Shown here piece after piece: positions 19,901 through 22,332 of a stretch of 22,332 nucleotides of DNA. Position 1 is the stretch's first letter. The number at the start of each line of letters is the position of its first letter. The notes under the pieces are model-generated. The model was not told where the DNA came from and did no database searches. It was given only the letters and a program-made list of their open reading frames with translations. This DNA comes from Apostichopus parvimensis (lineage: Eukaryota > Echinodermata > Holothuroidea > Aspidochirotida > Stichopodidae), in contig KN885115.1 in the NCBI GenBank assembly GCA_000934455.1, forward strand, positions 22,613-44,944. Reading direction: 5' to 3'. The position numbers were made by a program, and so were the translations under genes.

Positions 19901-20930
19901 CTTTTCGTGTAGTATCGATTAAAATATTAATACAGAGGTCTCCATGGTATAATATGCCTTAGTCTGATTGCTGTCAAATTTGGTATTGCAATCAAATTTA
20001 TTTGTTTCACCTGCTGGTTAATATCTCCTTCAAATTAAATGGCATCTTTATCAGGAAAACGTTTTTTAGTTAACTGTTTATTTATCCTTCAATAGGTGTG
20101 CCAGTGTTTCACGTTCATGGAAAGAATATGCCTACTCCTGAACGATTTATATACGACGAAATCTTCCAGTTTCCTGATGACCAACCACATGTCCATTATG
20201 GAGCTGGGGATGGAACGGTCAACATGAGATCACTAAAATCCTTCTTGAAGTAAGAACTGAACTTTTCTGTCTTTCATAAAGTTAAAGTAACTTTAAAGTG
20301 ATTCATTTGTGAGGTCATGGAGAAATGGTAGTCTTAGGAAATGTAATACATGGATACAATATTTTCCTCTAAAGAGAGGTCAACTTGTCATGGCTCGTGA
20401 AGAGGGGTTGGAGTCGAGGAATTCCCCATGTCCTTTGTGGCCAAGTGGAAAAAGGGATTTTTGAGGGGACCTACATGAAAATGGTGCCCGATTTGAAGTT
20501 AAAAAGCTCAATCTTGATGTAATATCAGAATCGTTGAAACTTTAATTTAATTAATAACATTCCCACATGAAGCTCAAAGGATTTTTAATGATAACATCAC
20601 CCAATAACTTAAGTTAAGGTGGGAGAGTTGCATTGGCAAGGAAAGCAGTGGAAAAGATTAATGTTTAGGTTTTGTGTTACTCTAAAGTGAAGGTTTTTGT
20701 ACTTACTATCAGCAAAATTTGCATTTTTGTTTTTTCATGTTTCCACTCCCAACTGTTTTAAGACGGTAATTATTATATTACCCTTTTTTAAATTTTCTAT
20801 TTACAGATGGAAAAATGAGCAACCACAGCAGGTGGAAGAATATGAAATTGACAAGGGGGAGCATCTTTCAATTCTTCAAATGCCACAACTTCATCAATAT
20901 CTTCTACAGAATGTGCTCATTCCTCATTAA
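13679..20930 (+). CDS. PLA2G15: Group XV (lysosomal) phospholipase A2, LCAT family (whole gene, 8 exons)
   Basis: Spliced model: 13679-13913, 14852-15005, 15616-15734, 16829-16927, 17739-17966, 19375-19620, 20096-20249, 20807-20930; 1,359 nt, 452 aa, all introns GT-AG. The family is a lysosomal alpha/beta hydrolase that cleaves phospholipid acyl chains and can transfer them to ceramide. Visible: signal peptide (1-19), LPGDGGNQL near the oxyanion hole (79-87), lid-loop cysteines Cys101 and Cys124, nucleophile Ser234 in THSLGG, Asp399 in GDGTVN, His431 in GEHLSIL. Triad spacings (165 and 32) are close to human PLA2G15. DNIRLIYD, PDGVNITVPGFG and IRGAP follow the family closely, nearer to PLA2G15 than to LCAT. 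It is about 40 residues longer than the human protein, mostly from a spacer after the signal peptide. Oddities: ASPFAG where the family has GAPWGG, and only two cysteines in the mature chain. Confidence 0.92.
13914..14851 (+). other. PLA2G15 intron 1
   Basis: AT-rich, phase 1. A stretch at 14090-14160 (CGATTTCGTTTCGTTTATTCC...) is reminiscent of retroelement tails but too short to classify. Nothing else recognised. Confidence 0.6.
14852..15005 (+). CDS. PLA2G15: PLA2G15 exon 2
   Basis: Acceptor TGCATTGTAG|TT, donor ATAAG|GTAAAA; phase 1 in, phase 2 out. Encodes residues 79 (split) to 130, from PGDGGNQLLAVL through the lid-loop cysteines (IYCSKS and INCFTDN) to DNIR. FTLWLDLEELLP corresponds to human FTIWLNLELLLP. 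Confidence 0.94.
15006..15615 (+). other. PLA2G15 intron 2
   Basis: Phase 2, no recognisable gene or element. Confidence 0.7.
15616..15734 (+). CDS. PLA2G15: PLA2G15 exon 3
   Basis: Acceptor CTTAATCACAG|A, donor CTTTTG|GTATGT; phase 2 in, phase 1 out. Residues 130-170: LIYDPKTKKSSSPDGV, then ITVPGFGGTDSVEWIDPS, matching the human stretch PDGVDVRVPGFGKTFSLEFLDPS. Confidence 0.94.
15735..16828 (+). other. PLA2G15 intron 3
   Basis: Phase 1, AT-rich. The apparent open frame running on past the exon 3 donor (to 15817) is intronic. Confidence 0.7.
16829..16927 (+). CDS. PLA2G15: PLA2G15 exon 4
   Basis: Acceptor GATATTTCTACAG|GG, donor CACCCA|GTAAGT; phase 1 on both sides, 99 nt. Residues 170-203: GEYFVGLVNAMVERGYKRG then IRGAPFDFRMAP, equivalent to human YFHTMVESLVGWGYTRG and VRGAPYDWRRAP. 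The motif ends in Pro-Asn across the junction. Confidence 0.94.
17498..17595 (+). repeat. G-rich tract in PLA2G15 intron 4
   Basis: Multiple G runs on the sense strand (GGGTGGGTGG, GGGAGGGTGG, then eleven G at 17581-17591). It lies about 145-240 bp before the exon 5 acceptor; G-quadruplex formation in the pre-mRNA is possible. Confidence 0.65.
17739..17966 (+). CDS. PLA2G15: PLA2G15 exon 5, carries the catalytic serine
   Basis: Acceptor CCTTCATTCTAG|AT, donor TTCAG|GTGAGC; phase 1 on both sides, 228 nt. Encodes residues 203-279 with the nucleophile elbow VVIITHSLGG (Ser234), LYFLNHMEQSWKEKY and KVMRLFASG. The elbow reads T-H-S-L-G, where PLA2G15 usually has A-H-S-M-G and LCAT has G-H-S-L-G. 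ASPFAG (263-268) replaces the usual GAPWGG. Exon skipping would keep the frame but remove Ser234. Confidence 0.95.
18287..18700 (+). repeat. Imperfect tandem repeat, about 150-bp unit, roughly three copies
   Basis: AGCTTGTAAACA(T/G)GATATCTC begins at 18287 and 18584. CATGCTTGGTAGGTAATGCC (18332), CATACTTGGTATGGTGATG (18472) and GACATGGTAGATAGATTCC (18631) mark successive units; CCCCATGATG recurs, and GGGTGGGGCTTA parallels GGGCGTGGCTAG. It lies in PLA2G15 intron 5. Confidence 0.6.
18874..18936 (-). repeat. Dispersed repeat, copy 2
   Basis: The reverse complement (TTACCTGTTGACCCCTTGAA through GATAAGGGCCACTTGAGCG) matches 4387-4440 with a few mismatches. It lies in PLA2G15 intron 5, antisense to the gene, as copy 1 is antisense to ENPP. 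Confidence 0.65.
19375..19620 (+). CDS. PLA2G15: PLA2G15 exon 6
   Basis: Acceptor TTTATTTATTTAG|GA, donor CTCCAG|GTACAG; phase 1 on both sides, 246 nt. Residues 279-361: GDNLEEKVINPLVVRPAQR, SSAFLMPSDTYWS, TPKKNYTVSNFDEFF, then NDTKDLVHNLVAPG. It corresponds to the human cap-domain stretch with SWLLPY, TPTINYTLRDYRKFF and PPGV. NES, NYT and NDT are sequons. Position and length agree with the family although overall identity is lower here. Confidence 0.92.
20096..20249 (+). CDS. PLA2G15: PLA2G15 exon 7, carries the catalytic aspartate
   Basis: Acceptor TATCCTTCAATAG|GT, donor TTGAA|GTAAGA; phase 1 in, phase 2 out. Residues 361-412: VPVFHVHGKNMPTPERFIYDE then YGAGDGTVNMRSLKSF. Asp399 in GDGTVN is the triad acid. 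The cysteine expected near HCLYG is replaced (FHVHG). Confidence 0.94.
20807..20930 (+). CDS. PLA2G15: PLA2G15 exon 8, carries the catalytic histidine and stop
   Basis: Acceptor TTTCTATTTACAG|A after a pyrimidine tract; TAA at 20928-20930. Residues 412-452: KWKNEQPQQVEEYEI, then GEHLSILQMPQLHQYLLQ. His431 sits where human has GSEHIEML. The protein ends NVLIPH, close to the family's normal C-terminus. Confidence 0.94.
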
Positions 20931-21974
20931 TGAATATATAGCAAATAGTAATTTCGTCTACCAACATTGAAGCCAGATCTAAAACAGCTGATCTGCTTGC
21001 AAACACGATTGCCTCTGTAACTGTATACCTTCATCATCCTTAGCCGCATATATAAAGTATTAACCACCAAGTATGAGAGAGTGTGAGATCTGCTGGGTTT
21101 TGTAAAATCTTTGTGTTCTTTCTTATTGGGTGTATTCTCTGTAAAAAATTACACTTATTGAGAATTATTTAGTTGGTGAAGGTTTTTTTTCTTCTTCTTT
21201 TTTTACGTATTTTATACATTTATTGTATATAATACAGCAAAAGAATGATCAAGTCGTCTTTCATTTAGTAGAAAAGATAACTAAATGTTAATATTCATAA
21301 ATCGTTAATATCATTTGTTAACCTCCAAGTGCTATATTTCATCTATTGCCTGGTCTTATGATAGGCTATGGCAGCTGTTTTTTTTCCTTTTTTTTCGGCA
21401 AGGGTTTCATATTTAATTGGTTTGCTCGGTTTTTTAGTTGCTTTATGCTGCATTACTTTGTTCATTTATGCGTGTTTGTTGTGTCCATATTTTGTTGAAA
21501 GTTAAACGAAAGAATCACATGGCTGGGCAAAGTTACTCAAAATTAATAAAAAAGAATAATTTACAAATGATTTTTTTTTAAATTTTGCCAACTTAACACT
21601 TTAATTGATCTGATTAAAAGTTTTGCTTAATTGAAAGTGGTTTGCCTTAGAAATAGAATCACAAATGATGACTTTCTTTGTCCACAAAATATTTTCTGTG
21701 TCTTAGCCTTTTTGAGTGAACTTATGTTATTGAAAAAATTATGATGATACACCAACCGATAGAACACAATCCAAACCCAACAACCTCAACCCCTCTCCCG
21801 ATGAAAGGGCTCAAAGTAACAATACCTCAACAGCAAAAAAATAATGCCATAAACATAACTTTAGTAATGATGGATACCAACTGATGTTATATTCTCTGTT
21901 TCATCGTTTAAGAAAACTATTAAAATAAAATAAAACTGTTAGCAAACTGCTTATCCACTGGAGAGCCTGTGTAA
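20931..21974 (+). other. PLA2G15 3' UTR and flank
   Basis: No coding signature. T-rich runs (21184-21205, 21379-21396) and AT-rich sequence typical of a 3' UTR. The first clear polyadenylation hexamer is at 21545. Confidence 0.5.
21545..21550 (+). terminator. Candidate polyadenylation signal (AATAAA)
   Basis: First canonical AATAAA downstream of the PLA2G15 stop, giving a 3' UTR of about 0.63 kb. T/G-rich sequence follows (21561-21660). Not confirmed by transcript data. Confidence 0.45.
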
Positions 21975-22110
21975 TAGAATGTGAAAAAGTAAGTTGGCCT
22001 GACGTTTCGATCCTAGCAGGATCTTCTTCAGAGGCTAAATGACAAGTAACAGTAACAGAAGGGACAAAAACACGCACATAATACAGACAGGTTAATGAGC
22101 ACGGTGAACA
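21975..22110 (-). repeat. Retroelement-type repeat carrying a hammerhead-like core
   Basis: Shares its core and flanks with 2530-2680 in the same orientation (GTGAAAAAGTAAG...GGCCTGACG on the plus strand, then an A/C-rich stretch with ACAGACAG). The minus strand carries the hammerhead-like motif at 22035-21997. Borders are approximate; no coding part remains. Confidence 0.6.
21997..22035 (-). ncRNA. Hammerhead-ribozyme-like motif (Penelope-type)
   Basis: Minus strand, in order: stem I 5' arm GCCT, core CTGAAGA, one extra A, stem II GATCC-TGCTA-GGATC, core GAAAC, then GTC and the stem I 3' arm AGGC. All three core boxes of a type I hammerhead (CUGANGA, GAAA, and a GUC cleavage triplet expected at 22001/22000) are present, and both stems pair. 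Stem III is reduced to the self-complementary ACGT, as in minimal hammerheads that act as dimers. Hammerheads of this kind are known in Penelope-like elements. The unpaired A before stem II departs from consensus, so activity is uncertain. Confidence 0.5.
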
Positions 22111-22332
22111 CAACTTACTTTTACACATAAGAAAAATATTTACGCACTTTGGCACTCTCTTTATAAATATAGATTTTCAATATTTGAAACCATGCTTTTC
22201 CACAGAAATGATCAATTTTCATACCTCCAAAAATAATATGATCATTTATTGCTTGAGTGAAGGACTAGGATGATCTACTTGAGAACAGAGTGTCAACTTA
22301 TGTAACTTGTGTAATTGGCCATCAAACTTTGT

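Noticed and set aside
20697..20806. N-terminal part of the frame leading into exon 8
   Set aside because: It is intron 7 sequence upstream of a clear acceptor at 20806; the conserved protein starts only after it.

Overview
This is animal genomic DNA: AT-rich, intron-containing, and full of short DNA-transposon and retroelement debris. The protein families and the repeat types suggest a marine invertebrate, probably an echinoderm such as a sea cucumber. That placement is inference from sequence style, not a match to a reference. There are no bacterial operons, CRISPR arrays, tRNA or rRNA genes.

Two genes can be reconstructed exon by exon. They are transcribed away from each other (head to head, about 6.3 kb between start codons). 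(1) Minus strand, 7406 down to 916: a four-exon ectonucleotide pyrophosphatase/phosphodiesterase of the ENPP4/ENPP5 type. The joined coding sequence is 1,497 nt (498 aa), with a signal-peptide-like N-terminus, the full two-metal phosphodiesterase residue set, one transmembrane helix near the C-terminus and a short acidic cytoplasmic tail. (2) Plus strand, 13679 to 20930: an eight-exon group XV phospholipase A2 (lysosomal phospholipase A2, LCAT family). The joined coding sequence is 1,359 nt (452 aa), with Ser234-Asp399-His431 as the triad. Both models stay in frame across every proposed splice junction with GT-AG borders. Both products are secretory-pathway hydrolases acting on lumenal or extracellular substrates, but nothing here shows that they share a pathway.

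Layout: 1-915, downstream of the ENPP stop; 916-7406, ENPP exons and introns (intron 1 carries a 557-bp hAT-like element and a local duplication); 7407-13678, the intergenic region with a 242-bp TTAA-flanked MITE, an A-rich repeat block, a 1,111-bp transposon with perfect 62-bp inverted repeats and a 9-bp target duplication, paired palindromes, and a likely PLA2G15 promoter (TATA box plus a TCACGTGA site like the TFEB/CLEAR lysosomal element); 13679-20930, PLA2G15; 20931-22332, its 3' flank, ending with a repeat whose minus strand carries a hammerhead-ribozyme-like core of the kind known from Penelope-like retroelements.

I do not see a new multi-gene system. The most unusual items are the hammerhead-like repeat (with a decayed second copy in ENPP intron 2), the intact TIR element carrying octamer and CCAAT motifs in its ends, the CLEAR-like promoter site, and residue changes at conserved positions in both enzymes. 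The main uncertainty in the gene models is the 5' end of ENPP, where a very good splice acceptor lies inside the apparent signal peptide.
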